Assembly: GCF_001969365.1 (NCBI RefSeq)
Contig: NZ_CP019312.1
Span: 3,038,001 to 3,102,000 of the forward strand
Source of the DNA: Tateyamaria omphalii
GTDB taxonomy: Bacteria > Pseudomonadota > Alphaproteobacteria > Rhodobacterales > Rhodobacteraceae
DNA: 64,000 nt
Direction of reading: 5' to 3'
Below, in pieces: positions 17,272-27,003 of the stretch (position 1 is its first letter; every line of letters starts with the position of its first letter). The translations under genes were made by a program, and so were the position numbers. The notes under the pieces are model-generated. The model did not search any database. It was not told the DNA's origin and was given only the letters and a program-made list of their open reading frames with translations.

Positions 17272-18294
17272 ATGGCCCTCGCAGCGGGGGCCATGGCGCA
17301 AGCGGACACGATCCGCATCGCGACGTACAACACCGAATTGCAACGCGACGGACCGGGCCTGTTCCTGCGCGATCTTGCGCGCGGCGAGGATGATCAGATC
17401 GACGCGGTCCTGGCTGTCATTGCCCGCGCAGACGCCGATGTGCTGGCCCTGCAAAGCATTGACTATGATCTGACGGGCGAGGCGCTCAGCCGCTTTGCCA
17501 AGGCTGCCGGATACCCCCACCATTTCGCCCTACGCCCCAACACCGGCTTGCCAACCGGCCTCGACATGGATGGCGACGGACGGCTTGGCGGACCGCGTGA
17601 CGCGCAGGGCTATGGTCGTTTTTCCGGTCAGGGTGGTATGGCGATCCTGTCCCGGTTTCCGTTTGATCCCAACGGGGTACAGGATCTGTCGCCCCTTCTG
17701 TGGACAGACCTGCCCGAAGCCTTGCTTCCTGAGGTGAACGGCGCACCATTCCCGTCCGCAGAGGCGCAAGCCGCCCAGCGCCTGTCGACCACGGGGCATT
17801 GGATCGTACCCATCCAGACGACAAGCGGCCGGTTCGACCTGATGACCTTCCACGCCAGCCCACCGGTTTTTGACGGACCCGAAGATCGCAACGGCAAACG
17901 CAACCATGACGAAATCCGCCTGTGGCAGCACATGCTGGACGGCACCGTCGGCACCGCGCCCACGGGCCCGTTCATCATTGCGGGCGACGCCAACCTCGAC
18001 CCAAATGACGGCAGCGGGCTGAAGCCGGCCATACGCACCCTGCTGGCCGATCCGCGCCTCACCGATCTGTCCCCGCGGGGACACGCGGGCACGGACACCG
18101 TCGATTGGACCGATCCGGTTCCGGGCGACCTGCGCGTCAGCTATATCCTGCCCTCGACCCATTGGCGCGTGGTGGACAGCGGTGTGCTATGGCCGGACCC
18201 CGACGATCCCTTTGCCGAAACCGTTGCCACGGCCAGCCGTCACCGCCTTGTTTGGGCCGACCTGGCCCTTGACCCTGCGGGCGGTGGTGAGTAG
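17272..18294 (+). CDS. Endonuclease/exonuclease/phosphatase (EEP)-fold exported protein
   Basis: 340 residues from the ATG at 17272, opening with a short hydrophobic export-type segment (LAAGAMAQA). EEP-fold landmarks are present: RIATYNTELQ (first strand), IIAGDANLDPNDG (GDxN, metal/substrate Asp and Asn), and ASRHRLVWADL (C-terminal His). Three usual acidic positions look changed: LALQS where LALQE is normal, RVSYILPS where RVDYVLPS is usual, and SRH in place of SDH. It may therefore be a divergent hydrolase or catalytically weak. The start is uncertain because the signal segment is unusually short. Probably co-transcribed with the membrane gene before it. Confidence 0.82.
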   Translation: MALAAGAMAQADTIRIATYNTELQRDGPGLFLRDLARGEDDQIDAVLAVIARADADVLALQSIDYDLTGEALSRFAKAAGYPHHFALRPNTGLPTGLDMDGDGRLGGPRDAQGYGRFSGQGGMAILSRFPFDPNGVQDLSPLLWTDLPEALLPEVNGAPFPSAEAQAAQRLSTTGHWIVPIQTTSGRFDLMTFHASPPVFDGPEDRNGKRNHDEIRLWQHMLDGTVGTAPTGPFIIAGDANLDPNDGSGLKPAIRTLLADPRLTDLSPRGHAGTDTVDWTDPVPGDLRVSYILPSTHWRVVDSGVLWPDPDDPFAETVATASRHRLVWADLALDPAGGGE

Positions 18295-18327
18295 GCGAAA
18301 CCCCAAGCAATCAAAGGAGTTTCGCCC

Positions 18328-19431
18328 ATGTCCAATCCGTCGATCTTGATCCTGCCCGGCGACGGCATCGGCCCCGAAGTCATGGACCAGGTGGTGCGTG
18401 TCATCGACTGGTACGGCGCGAAACGGGACCTGGCATTCGACGTGTCCACGGACCTTGTGGGCGGAGCGGCCTATGACGCGCATGGCGTGCCGCTGCACGA
18501 CGACACGATGGCCAAGGCACAAGAGGTCGACGCGGTTCTGCTGGGTGCGGTGGGCGGCCCGAAATACGACGATCTGGATTTTTCGGTTAAGCCAGAGCGC
18601 GGCCTGCTGCGTCTGCGCAAGGAAATGGACCTGTTCGCCAACCTGCGCCCCGCGCAGTGCTTTGACGCGCTGGCCGACTTCTCGTCCCTGAAAAAGGATG
18701 TCGTCGCCGGCCTCGACATCATGATCGTCCGCGAGTTGACCTCAGGCGTCTATTTCGGTGAGCCGCGCGGCATTTTCGAGGAAGGCAACGAACGCGTCGG
18801 CATCAACACCCAAAGATATACGGAAAGCGAGATTGAGCGCGCCGCCCGCTCGGCATTCGAACTGGCAATGCGCCGCAACAAAAAGGTCTGCTCGATGGAG
18901 AAGGCCAACGTGATGGAAAGCGGCATCCTGTGGCGTGAGGTCGTGACCAAGGTGGGCGAGGACTACCCCGAGGTCGAACTAAGCCATATGTATGCCGACA
19001 ACGGCGCGATGCAGCTGGTGCGCGCGCCCAAGCAGTTCGACGTGATCGTGACTGACAACCTGTTTGGCGACATCCTATCCGACTGTGCCGCCATGCTGAC
19101 CGGATCGTTGGGCATGTTGCCGTCTGCAAGCCTTGGCGCACCGATGGCCAATGGACGCCCCAAGGCGATGTACGAACCCGTCCACGGCTCGGCCCCGGAC
19201 ATCGCCGGGCAAGGCAAGGCGAACCCGATTGCCTGCATGCTCAGCTTTGCCATGGCGCTGCGCTATTCCTTTGACCAAGGTGACGAGGCTGCGCGACTGG
19301 AACAAGCCATCGAAACGGTGCTGGCAGATGGCGCACGCACGGGCGACCTGATGGGACCGGAGGGCGGCACACCCTTGTCCACCGCAGAGATGGGCGACGC
19401 GATCCTCGCCGCCCTCGACGCAAGCCTGTAA
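18328..19431 (+). CDS. leuB: 3-Isopropylmalate dehydrogenase LeuB
   Basis: 367 residues. Motifs of the isocitrate/isopropylmalate dehydrogenase family: [40 protein letters not shown], and [20 protein letters not shown] with the metal-binding Asp residues in [11 protein letters not shown]. The C-terminal [20 protein letters not shown] is the NAD-binding loop. It oxidatively decarboxylates 3-isopropylmalate to the leucine precursor. AAAGGAG lies eight bases before the ATG. Confidence 0.98.
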   Translation: MSNPSILILPGDGIGPEVMDQVVRVIDWYGAKRDLAFDVSTDLVGGAAYDAHGVPLHDDTMAKAQEVDAVLLGAVGGPKYDDLDFSVKPERGLLRLRKEMDLFANLRPAQCFDALADFSSLKKDVVAGLDIMIVRELTSGVYFGEPRGIFEEGNERVGINTQRYTESEIERAARSAFELAMRRNKKVCSMEKANVMESGILWREVVTKVGEDYPEVELSHMYADNGAMQLVRAPKQFDVIVTDNLFGDILSDCAAMLTGSLGMLPSASLGAPMANGRPKAMYEPVHGSAPDIAGQGKANPIACMLSFAMALRYSFDQGDEAARLEQAIETVLADGARTGDLMGPEGGTPLSTAEMGDAILAALDASL

Positions 19432-19615
19432 CACTTGGCTCGGCGCGCGGTAGGTTTTCCGTGCGCCGCGCCGACCCACCGAACCGGGCCGCCCGCGCGA
19501 TCCGGGCTGAATTTTGAGCAAAGGGCGGTTTCTCACCCAGCGCAGGGTCCGCACGTGTGGACAATCCCTCTGGTGTCGCTATTGAACCAGAGAAACCACC
19601 AAAGAAACCATCGCC

Positions 19616-20599
19616 ATGTCCGCAAATGCCAAAGGGGCCGTGCTGGCCCTGATCGCCTTCGGGCTGTTTTCAACGCACGACGTGTTCATCAAAACACTGG
19701 GCGCGACCTATTCGCCGATCCAGATCGTGTTTTTCAGCGTGCTGCTCAGCTTTCCGCTGGCCACCATCATGCTGATGCGGGACGCCAAGCCCGGCACGCT
19801 GGTGCCGGTGCATCCCTGGTGGATGGCTGTTCGTACGATTGGCGCGGTGATCACCGGCGTATCGGCGTTCTATGCCTTTTCCAACCTGCCGCTGACGCAG
19901 ACCTATGCGATCCTCTTTGCAACGCCCTTGTTGATCACGGTTCTGTCTATTCCGATCCTTGGGGAAAAGGTGCGGCTGCCCCGCTGGCTGGCGGTGATCG
20001 TCGGGCTGTTGGGCGTCATGGTGGTGCTGCGCCCCGGCACGACCGATCTGACCCTGGGCCATGCAGCCGCCATCGTCGCTGCATTCTCCGGCGCCTTTGC
20101 CTCTATCGTCGTCCGCAAGATTGGGGCCGAGGAACGCACGGTCGTTTTGCTGCTCTATCCGATGGTCGGGAATTTCCTTGTGATGGGGGTTGCCCTGTTC
20201 TTTGTCTACCAGCCGATGCCCGGCGAGCACCTGGCCATGCTGGCCGTCATCTCCGTCATGGCGTGGATCGCCGGACGGTTCATCATCGCAGCCTACCAGA
20301 CGGGCGAGGCGGCGATTGTCGCGCCCATGCAATATTCACAGATCCTGTGGGCGACGGCCTATGGCCTGATCTTCTTCGACGAGACACCAGACATCTATAC
20401 CGGCATCGGCGCGGCGATCATCATCGCCTCGGGCCTGTTCATCGTGTTCCGCGAAAGCACATCCGGAAACTCCGAAAACACGCCCGTGTTGCGCACGCGC
20501 AGCCGCATCGGGACGCCCGGCACGTTCCGGGTCAGCAGCCTGATGACCAGCGGACGGTTCCGCGACAAGCCCCTTGCCAACGAACGCCTGCCAGAGTAA
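19616..20599 (+). CDS. DMT-superfamily (EamA) transporter
   Basis: 327 residues with ten predicted membrane helices and the two EamA repeats: first repeat MSANAKGAVLALIAFGLF to VVLRPG, second from GHAAAIVAAFSGAFASIVVRK to IASGLFIVFRE. The ETPDIYTGIGAAIII motif is typical of rhodobacterial DMT exporters. The last 45 residues are hydrophilic and probably cytoplasmic. Substrate unknown. It stands alone, followed by tRNA-Pro on the same strand. Confidence 0.92.
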   Translation: MSANAKGAVLALIAFGLFSTHDVFIKTLGATYSPIQIVFFSVLLSFPLATIMLMRDAKPGTLVPVHPWWMAVRTIGAVITGVSAFYAFSNLPLTQTYAILFATPLLITVLSIPILGEKVRLPRWLAVIVGLLGVMVVLRPGTTDLTLGHAAAIVAAFSGAFASIVVRKIGAEERTVVLLLYPMVGNFLVMGVALFFVYQPMPGEHLAMLAVISVMAWIAGRFIIAAYQTGEAAIVAPMQYSQILWATAYGLIFFDETPDIYTGIGAAIIIASGLFIVFRESTSGNSENTPVLRTRSRIGTPGTFRVSSLMTSGRFRDKPLANERLPE

Positions 20600-20614
20600 T
20601 TCGCCCGGCACGGT

Positions 20615-20691
20615 CGGAGTGTAGCTCAGCCTGGTAGAGCACTGTCTTCGGGAGGCAGGGGCCGGAGGTTCGAATCCTCTCACTCCGACCA
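20615..20691 (+). tRNA. tRNA-Pro (anticodon CGG)
   Basis: 77 bases including the encoded CCA. Acceptor stem CGGAGTG pairs with CACTCCG; D-arm GCTC..GAGC; anticodon stem CTGTC/GGCAG around loop TTCGGGA, giving anticodon CGG; T-arm GGAGG-TTCGAAT-CCTCT. All four arms fold without mismatch beyond G-U pairs. Confidence 0.97.
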
Positions 20692-20761
20692 TATCCTCAG
20701 ATACTAATGTCCGTGACTGTCCGGCTTACTGTTGCAGCACGTTGGCCAAACAGCGCGCCGC

Positions 20762-22195
20762 TCACAGCGACCGGGCGACGTAGGATCGCAGCATGTGCGC
20801 ATCGTAGAGCGGCATCGCGACCACTTCGTCTCCGATCTCGCTCACGGCAGGCGACAGGTAGCGGATGTTCGGGGCCGATGTCCGACACCCTGCCCCGACC
20901 TGAAGGCCACCGCCCACATGGCTGCGCGACAGTAGCCCGTGGGCAAGCATGTCTTCCGTCAGCGGGTCAAAGCGGGATCCGGGCCCGGCGCCCGCGCAAT
21001 TGACCACGAAGCCGGTCTTGATCTGCTGCTTGTTGCCGCCTTCATCCGTCACGACAACCTCCGCGCCGCGGTCCAGGGGCCGGACTTCCTGAACCAGCCC
21101 TTTGACCACGCGCGCTTTGCCCTCGCGTACGAAACGGTTCATGTCCTGGATCGTGTCGCGTGTGCCGCCGCGCAACCAGAAACGCAGCGCACCGGGCACC
21201 TTTCGGGCCTCTTCGACATCGGGCAAGTAGCCCGACAGAGGGTTCTGCAGGAAGTGCGCGCGGAACCCGGCACGGATTTCGCGCATTTCATCGCCCTCTG
21301 CCAGCGCCTTGTCGATTTCGCGCCGCACCTCGGACAGGAATGTCTCAGCGGTCTGGTGGCCGCTGCAGAACTCCGGGACGGTCAGCTTGCGCGGCAAGCG
21401 CGGCACAAGCGGTGTGGGTATTTCACCGTCGGGCGCACAGGCGACGAACTTCAATTCCTCTTCGGGGATCAGGCTTTGACACAGCCGCAGCACATCGAGC
21501 ATCGCGGCGTTGCCGCCGATGCAGAAGATCTCGGTCCCGGCCTTGATATGTTCCGCGATACGCGCCTCAAACCCGAAGACCGAGGGCGTGCTGAAAGGGC
21601 CATCGTCCCCCTTGATGCGCATCGTCGACGGCCCGCCGGGCGCCACGTCGACCGACTGCGCGCTCAGTTCGCGCCCGCTTTGCGTGGTGATTGTCACCCG
21701 ATCCTCTGCCACGTTCAACGCTGTCGCGACATCGTCCATCAGCGTGACACCAACACCACGCGCATCAAAGGCCGAGATCAGGTTGCGCGCCTGCTCTTCC
21801 ATATAATCGCCATAAAACTCGCGCGGGGCGTTCACCCCGTACAGATCATCGTTTTGCACGAGAGGGGCCGCTGCCCCCAACCAATCCGGTGAACGGTTTT
21901 GCATCTGTTCCGAGATGGCGTCCCAGCGGTTTGCCAGCCACTTGGCAAATTGCGGATCAATGTCGTCGGCCGGTGAATTGAGCAGATAGGCAAAGCGCCA
22001 CGGCGTGTCCGCCTCACCCTTCGCATAGGCCGCACCGCGTCCGAGCTCCGCCGCCTGTTTGCCGACGACTATGATTTGATCAAAATTTCGCTTCTGCGCC
22101 GCCTCGAGAAAGGCGAGCGCAGTGATGCCATCGCCCACAATAACATGGGTATGGTCGCCTTTAGGGCGCGGAAAACCTTGCTCAATTTTGGACAT
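20762..22195 (-). CDS. FAD/NAD(P)-binding protein
   Basis: About 477 residues. N-terminal dinucleotide-binding segment HVIVGDGITALAFLEAA (about 17-33), then PWRFAYLLNSPADDIDP and APREFYGDYMEEQARNLI, which resemble the NAD_binding_9 family (FAD/NAD(P)-binding proteins of unknown substrate). A second dinucleotide motif FCIGGNAAMLDVLRL lies mid-protein and NCAGAGPGSRFDPLT near the C-terminus. Function not assignable beyond flavin-dependent oxidoreductase or hydroxylase-like. ATG at 22195 chosen; an in-frame GTG at 22204 is possible and neither has a good ribosome site. Divergent from the methylamine-type operon. Confidence 0.85.
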   Translation of the reverse strand: MSKIEQGFPRPKGDHTHVIVGDGITALAFLEAAQKRNFDQIIVVGKQAAELGRGAAYAKGEADTPWRFAYLLNSPADDIDPQFAKWLANRWDAISEQMQNRSPDWLGAAAPLVQNDDLYGVNAPREFYGDYMEEQARNLISAFDARGVGVTLMDDVATALNVAEDRVTITTQSGRELSAQSVDVAPGGPSTMRIKGDDGPFSTPSVFGFEARIAEHIKAGTEIFCIGGNAAMLDVLRLCQSLIPEEELKFVACAPDGEIPTPLVPRLPRKLTVPEFCSGHQTAETFLSEVRREIDKALAEGDEMREIRAGFRAHFLQNPLSGYLPDVEEARKVPGALRFWLRGGTRDTIQDMNRFVREGKARVVKGLVQEVRPLDRGAEVVVTDEGGNKQQIKTGFVVNCAGAGPGSRFDPLTEDMLAHGLLSRSHVGGGLQVGAGCRTSAPNIRYLSPAVSEIGDEVVAMPLYDAHMLRSYVARSL

Positions 22196-22287
22196 CGCAC
22201 GCACATGTCACGAGAGCATCTGCCAAGTCAACTCTTGCCGTATGGAGGTCGAAGGGTCGCATCCAAACATACCGGTGTCGTGAAAGC

Positions 22288-22307
22288 ACTGGACAGCACT
22301 GTCCAGT
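22288..22307. promoter_or_regulatory. 20-bp palindromic operator candidate
   Basis: ACTGGACAG-CA-CTGTCCAGT, a perfect palindrome with 9-bp arms, 46 bases before the start of the dimethylglycine-dehydrogenase-like gene and in the divergent interval with the flavoprotein gene. Size and symmetry fit a TetR-family operator; the TetR gene at 26285 is the natural candidate regulator. Confidence 0.65.
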
Positions 22308-22353
22308 ACGGCCCACGGTGAAGGCGCGGCATAGAGAATCCAAAGGGGTTGGC

Positions 22354-24759
22354 ATGAACTCACAGTATCGCGTTGTGGTGATCGGGGGCGGCGTTGTCGG
22401 CGCATCGGTGCTGTACCACCTGGCCAAGATGGGATGGACGGATGTCGCGCTGATCGAACGATCAGTGCTGACGGCAGGGTCAAGCTGGCATGCCGCGGGC
22501 GGCATTCACGCCCTAAACGCCGATCCGAACATGGCCGCATTGCAGGCCTACACCATCGACCTCTTGTCCGACATCCAGGAAGAGTCGGGTCAGAACATCG
22601 GCCTGCACATGACAGGGGGCCTGACGCTGGCAGGCACGCCCGAGCGTTGGGAATGGTTGCAATCCGCCTACCGGGTGTTTCAGTCCATCGGTATTGAGGA
22701 TTGCGAGCTGCTTACACCGCAACAAGCGCAGGACCGCTGCCCGATCATGTCGACAGACGGTGTGCTGGGCGCGATGTGGGCGGACCGCGAGGGGTATGTA
22801 GACACCACCGGCACCGTCCACGCCTATGCCATCGCGGCGAAGAAACGCGGCGCGCGCGTTTTCGAGCACACCAAGGTCGAAGCGCTGGAGCAGGTGCATG
22901 ACGGCTGGATCGTGAAGACGGACAAGGGCGACGTCCGCTGCGAACACGTGGTCAATGCCGCAGGCCTGTGGGCCAAGCAGGTGGGGCGCATGGCAGGGAT
23001 CGAACTGCCTGTCTCGCCACTCAAACACCATTACCTGATCACCGATCAGATCCCGGAAGTCGCCGCGCATGACTTCGAAATGCCCATGACCGTCGACCTC
23101 GAAGGGTTCACGTATATGCGACAGGACCAGAAGGGCATTCTGATCGGCATTTACGAGCTGGAGCATCAGCACTGGGCCATGGACGGCGCGCCGTGGAACT
23201 ACGGGATGGAGCTGTTCCAGGAAAACCTCGACCGGATCGAAAACGAGCTGATGCTGGGTTTTGCCCGCTATCCGTCCGCTGAAAATGTAGGGATCAAGAC
23301 CTGGGTCAACGGCGCCTTCACCTTCTCGCCCGACGGCAACCCGCTGGTGGGCCCGGTGCCGGGCAAGAAAGGCTACTGGTCGGCTTGCGCTGTCATGGCC
23401 GGGTTCCTGCAGGGGGGCGGTGTGGGCAAAAGCCTTGCTGAATGGATGATCGAGGGCGAACCGGAGGCGGATGTCTTCTGCATGGACGTCGCCCGATACG
23501 GCAAGTTTGCCGAGAACAAACAGTACATCAAGGAAACCACCGGCCAGTTCTATTCCCGCCGGTTCGTGATGTCCTACCCGAACGAACAGCTGCCTGCAGG
23601 TCGTCCGCTCAAGATGGCCCCGGCCCACGACGCAATGACAGCGGCCGGGTGCCGCTGGGGATCAAGCTGGGATCTGGAAACACCGCTTTACTTCGCACCG
23701 TCAGCGGATTTCGAGGAGAACCTGACCCTCAAACGTTCAAACGCCTTTGACATCGTGGCCGCCGAGTGCCGGAACGTGCGTGAGAATGTGGGTATGGTCG
23801 ACATCACCGGCTTTTCCCGCTTTGAGGTTAGCGGACCAAATGCCGAGGTCTGGCTGAACAACGTCATGGCCTCGAAACTGCCTGCCCCCGGTCGCGCCAA
23901 GCTGGCGCCAATGCTGGGCGAGGACGGGCGGCTTAAGGGTGACCTCACCATCCTGAACTGGGGGGACGGCACCTGGTGGATCATGGGGTCCTACTACCTG
24001 CGCGCATGGCACATGCGCTGGTTCGACGACCATATGATCGACGGTGTGAAATTGCGCGATTTGGGCGAGGAAATGTGCGGTTTCGCCCTCACCGGTCCTA
24101 ATTCGCGCAAGGTAATTGAAAAACTGTGCCATCAGGATATCGGCGCGCTGAAGTTCATGGGGTGCGGTGCGTTCGATGTCGGCATGGTCCGGGCCAAGGT
24201 GGCGCGCATGTCCGTCGCGGGCGAGTTGGGATACGAGATCAACTGCCGTTATGGCGACCATATCAAGCTGCGGCGCACGTTGCTGGAGGCGGGCGAAGAG
24301 TTCGGGATGCGGGAATATGGCTTCAACGCCATGCTGTCGCTTCGGCTTGAAAAGTCTTTTGGCATCTGGTCGGCAGAGTTCACCCAAGGCTACACGCCCG
24401 GAATGACCGGTATGGATCGCTGGATCGACTGGGACAAGGCGTTCGTGGGCAAGGCCGCCGCCCAGGCCGAGCGCGATGGAAACGGCCCGGCGCAACGCCT
24501 GGTGACACTGGAAATTGATGCCCAGGATGCGGACGCCAGCGGCTACGAACCTGTCTGGAACGGGGATGGGCGTGTGGGTTTCGTGACCTCTGGCGGCTAC
24601 GGGCACACGGTGCAAAAGTCGCTCGCCATGGCATTGGTGGACACCGATTATGCCGACCCGGGCACCGAGTTGAAGGTCCATGTCGTGGGGATCGAGCGCG
24701 GGGCGCGCGTCATCCCGCCCTCACCCTATGATCCGGCGGGCAAGGCCATGCGGGGATGA
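22354..24759 (+). CDS. Dimethylglycine/sarcosine dehydrogenase-like FAD-GcvT fusion
   Basis: 801 residues. N-terminal FAD-dependent DAO domain with VVVIGGGVVGASVLYHLAKMG (in the first 30 residues) and SSWHAAGGIHAL, where His is the usual covalent flavin site in this family; the C-terminal half is a GcvT-like folate-binding domain (VDITGFSRFEVSGP, GELGYEINC, SLRLEKSFGIWSAEFTQGYTP). Such enzymes remove N-methyl groups from methylated glycine or similar amines, passing the C1 unit to tetrahydrofolate. AAGGGG precedes the ATG at 22354. It overlaps the MttB-like gene as ATGA, pointing to a joint role in methylated-amine catabolism. Exact substrate unknown. Confidence 0.92.
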   Translation: MNSQYRVVVIGGGVVGASVLYHLAKMGWTDVALIERSVLTAGSSWHAAGGIHALNADPNMAALQAYTIDLLSDIQEESGQNIGLHMTGGLTLAGTPERWEWLQSAYRVFQSIGIEDCELLTPQQAQDRCPIMSTDGVLGAMWADREGYVDTTGTVHAYAIAAKKRGARVFEHTKVEALEQVHDGWIVKTDKGDVRCEHVVNAAGLWAKQVGRMAGIELPVSPLKHHYLITDQIPEVAAHDFEMPMTVDLEGFTYMRQDQKGILIGIYELEHQHWAMDGAPWNYGMELFQENLDRIENELMLGFARYPSAENVGIKTWVNGAFTFSPDGNPLVGPVPGKKGYWSACAVMAGFLQGGGVGKSLAEWMIEGEPEADVFCMDVARYGKFAENKQYIKETTGQFYSRRFVMSYPNEQLPAGRPLKMAPAHDAMTAAGCRWGSSWDLETPLYFAPSADFEENLTLKRSNAFDIVAAECRNVRENVGMVDITGFSRFEVSGPNAEVWLNNVMASKLPAPGRAKLAPMLGEDGRLKGDLTILNWGDGTWWIMGSYYLRAWHMRWFDDHMIDGVKLRDLGEEMCGFALTGPNSRKVIEKLCHQDIGALKFMGCGAFDVGMVRAKVARMSVAGELGYEINCRYGDHIKLRRTLLEAGEEFGMREYGFNAMLSLRLEKSFGIWSAEFTQGYTPGMTGMDRWIDWDKAFVGKAAAQAERDGNGPAQRLVTLEIDAQDADASGYEPVWNGDGRVGFVTSGGYGHTVQKSLAMALVDTDYADPGTELKVHVVGIERGARVIPPSPYDPAGKAMRG

Positions 24760-26285
24760 CCGAAAACCCGCGCCGTCGCCGTGGACGGGGTGCGCCACCG
24801 CAAAAGTCGCGCACCACCAACTACCGCAACCTGCGTAACCCATTCCCGCTCATGGCCGTGTTTTCCGACGACCGGATCGCGGCCATCCACGACGCGTCGC
24901 TCGAAGTGCTGGAGCGTTTGGGGATCAAGGTGCTGCTGCCAGAAGCGCGGGCGCAATTCAAAGCAGGCGGCGCGCGCGTCGATGACAGCACCGAGATGGT
25001 GCATATCGGGCGGGACATGGTCGAGGCGGCGCTGGCGACTGCCCCCAAATCCTTCCCTTTGATCGCGGGCAATCGGGATCGGGACCTGGTGATGGAACTG
25101 GGTTCGATGATCTTCCAGCCTGGTGCGGGATGCCCCCATGCAACCGACCTTGAACGAGGACGCAGACCCAGCACCGAACAGGACTTTCGCGAACTGATCA
25201 CGCTGACCCAGCATTACGACGTGCTGCATATGATCCCGCCGCTGGTTGAACCGCAGGACGTGCCCATTCACCTGCGCCATTACGCGATGACAAAGGGGCA
25301 GATGGAACTGACGGACAAGCTGCCCTTCATCTTTTCCCGCGGCACAGGGCAGGTTGAGGAGTCGTTCGAGATGCTGCGCGATTTCCGGGGGCTCTCGGAT
25401 CAGGACTTCGCTGCGCAGTCGCATTGTTACACCATCATCAACACCAACTCGCCACGACAGTTGGACATCCCCATGGCGCTTGGCGTCATGGACTTTGCCC
25501 GCCACGGGCAAATGGCCATCATCACACCCTTCACGCTGATGGGGGCGATGGCCCCGATTACGGTCGCCGGGGCCATGACACTCAGCCATGCAGAGGCTTT
25601 GGCGGCCATCACTTTGGGCCAATTGGTCAATCCGGGTGCGCCCGTTTGCTATGGCACCTTCACGTCGAATGTGGACATGAAATCCGGCGCCCCCGTCTTT
25701 GGCACGCCGGAGCATTTCAAGGCATCGCTGGCTGCCGGGCAACTTGCCCGCCATATCGGCCTGCCGTGGCGCTGTGCATCCGGGTCAGCCGCCAACCTGG
25801 GGGATGTGCAGGCCGCCAATGAAACACAATTCGGCACATGGGGCTGCCTGCTGGCTGGTGCGACCGTGACACTGCACGCCGCCGGGTGGCTTGAGGGTGG
25901 GCTGACGATATCCTACGAAAAGCTGGTGACGGATGTAGAAGTGTTGCAGATGATGGCCGAACTTTGCACCGCGACCGCCGCAAACGCCGATGAGATCGCG
26001 CTTGGCGCGCTCGAAGAGGTGCAGCCGGGCGGTCATTTCTTTGGCGCGGGCCACACGATGGAACGCTACGCGACCGAGTTTTATGAGCCAGTTGTTGCAG
26101 ATTTTGCGAATTTCGGAACCTGGCAAGAGCGCGGCAGCGTTGACGCAACAACGCGCGCGACCGGCATTTGGCAGGGCATTTTGCGCGACTTCACTCCTCC
26201 AACCACTGACGGTGACCGGATCGACGCGCTGCACAAATACATCGCAGACAAGACGGCGGCCGGCGGCTGCGCACCGGTCAGCTGA
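24756..26285 (+). CDS. MttB-family (trimethylamine methyltransferase-like) methyltransferase
   Basis: 509 residues. Recognisable MttB/TIM-barrel features: VFSDDRIAAIHDASLEVLERLGIKV, GSMIFQPGAGCPHATDLE, GTGQVEESFEMLRDF and HPVGAG-type C-terminal GGHFFGAGHTMERY. There is no in-frame amber codon, so it is a non-pyrrolysine member, the kind known to demethylate quaternary amines such as glycine betaine, proline betaine or carnitine. A basic arginine-rich N-terminus precedes the domain. Coupled by ATGA to the dehydrogenase upstream and by TGATG to the TetR gene downstream. No corrinoid protein or corrinoid-activating gene is in the window. Confidence 0.9.
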   Translation: MTENPRRRRGRGAPPQKSRTTNYRNLRNPFPLMAVFSDDRIAAIHDASLEVLERLGIKVLLPEARAQFKAGGARVDDSTEMVHIGRDMVEAALATAPKSFPLIAGNRDRDLVMELGSMIFQPGAGCPHATDLERGRRPSTEQDFRELITLTQHYDVLHMIPPLVEPQDVPIHLRHYAMTKGQMELTDKLPFIFSRGTGQVEESFEMLRDFRGLSDQDFAAQSHCYTIINTNSPRQLDIPMALGVMDFARHGQMAIITPFTLMGAMAPITVAGAMTLSHAEALAAITLGQLVNPGAPVCYGTFTSNVDMKSGAPVFGTPEHFKASLAAGQLARHIGLPWRCASGSAANLGDVQAANETQFGTWGCLLAGATVTLHAAGWLEGGLTISYEKLVTDVEVLQMMAELCTATAANADEIALGALEEVQPGGHFFGAGHTMERYATEFYEPVVADFANFGTWQERGSVDATTRATGIWQGILRDFTPPTTDGDRIDALHKYIADKTAAGGCAPVS

Positions 26286-26959
26286 TGAGCGATCCCATTT
26301 TACACCGTGACGATCCGGCCAAGGATCCGCTGATCGGCAACGTCAAAGTCACGCGGCAGGATTGGCTGAACGCTGCCCTATCGGTGCTGAAATCCGGCGG
26401 AGTAGAAGCGGTGAAGGTCGCGGACCTGGCAAGCGGCATGAATGTCTCACGCTCCAGCTTCTACTGGTACTTCAATGGTCGCACTGACCTGCTGGATGCA
26501 CTTCTTGACCATTGGGAGCGCACCAACACAGCCGCCATGGTGGCACAGGCCAACGCCCCGGCGCGCACGATTACCGAAGCGTGCTGCAACATCTTTCGCT
26601 GCAACATCAACACTGCCCTCTTTGACAACCGGCTCGACTTTGCCATCCGCGACTGGGCGCGCCGTGCGCCGCGTGTGAATGCCGTCTTGAAAGCGGGGGA
26701 TGAAGCGCGGCTGGAGGCGCTGACGCACATGTTCCTGCGTTTTGAGTATCCGCAGCTTGAAGCAACGGCCCGCGCCCGCGTCATCTATTATATGCAGCTT
26801 GGCTATGATGACGCAAACCTTGGCGAAACCCTCGATGACCGGCTGGCCATGGTTCCGGGTTATCTCGTCGCGTTCACCGGCAGAGTACCGACCGCGGCGG
26901 AAATTCAATCCTTCGCCAGCTATGCCCGGGACGTGACCGACGCCGACCGCTCGTCTTGA
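26285..26959 (+). CDS. TetR-family transcriptional regulator
   Basis: 224 residues. N-terminal HTH: WLNAALSVLKSGGVEAVKVADLASGMNVSRSSFYWYF (in two parts, residues about 25-61), with the classic recognition helix SRSSFYWYF. The C-terminal ligand domain is unlike well-known regulators. Its ATG overlaps the MttB-like stop by one base, so it is the third gene of the operon. It probably autoregulates the operon through the 20-bp palindrome upstream of the first gene; pobA follows 44 bases later and may share control. Confidence 0.93.
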   Translation: MSDPILHRDDPAKDPLIGNVKVTRQDWLNAALSVLKSGGVEAVKVADLASGMNVSRSSFYWYFNGRTDLLDALLDHWERTNTAAMVAQANAPARTITEACCNIFRCNINTALFDNRLDFAIRDWARRAPRVNAVLKAGDEARLEALTHMFLRFEYPQLEATARARVIYYMQLGYDDANLGETLDDRLAMVPGYLVAFTGRVPTAAEIQSFASYARDVTDADRSS

Positions 26960-27003
26960 CCGAACCGGTGTGACCTGTGACAAACCTCCGCGGGGAGGAT
27001 GCA

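Noticed and set aside
24756-26285. Possible pyrrolysine codon in the MttB-like gene
   Set aside because: The frame contains no in-frame TAG, so it is a non-pyrrolysine member and needs no Pyl machinery.
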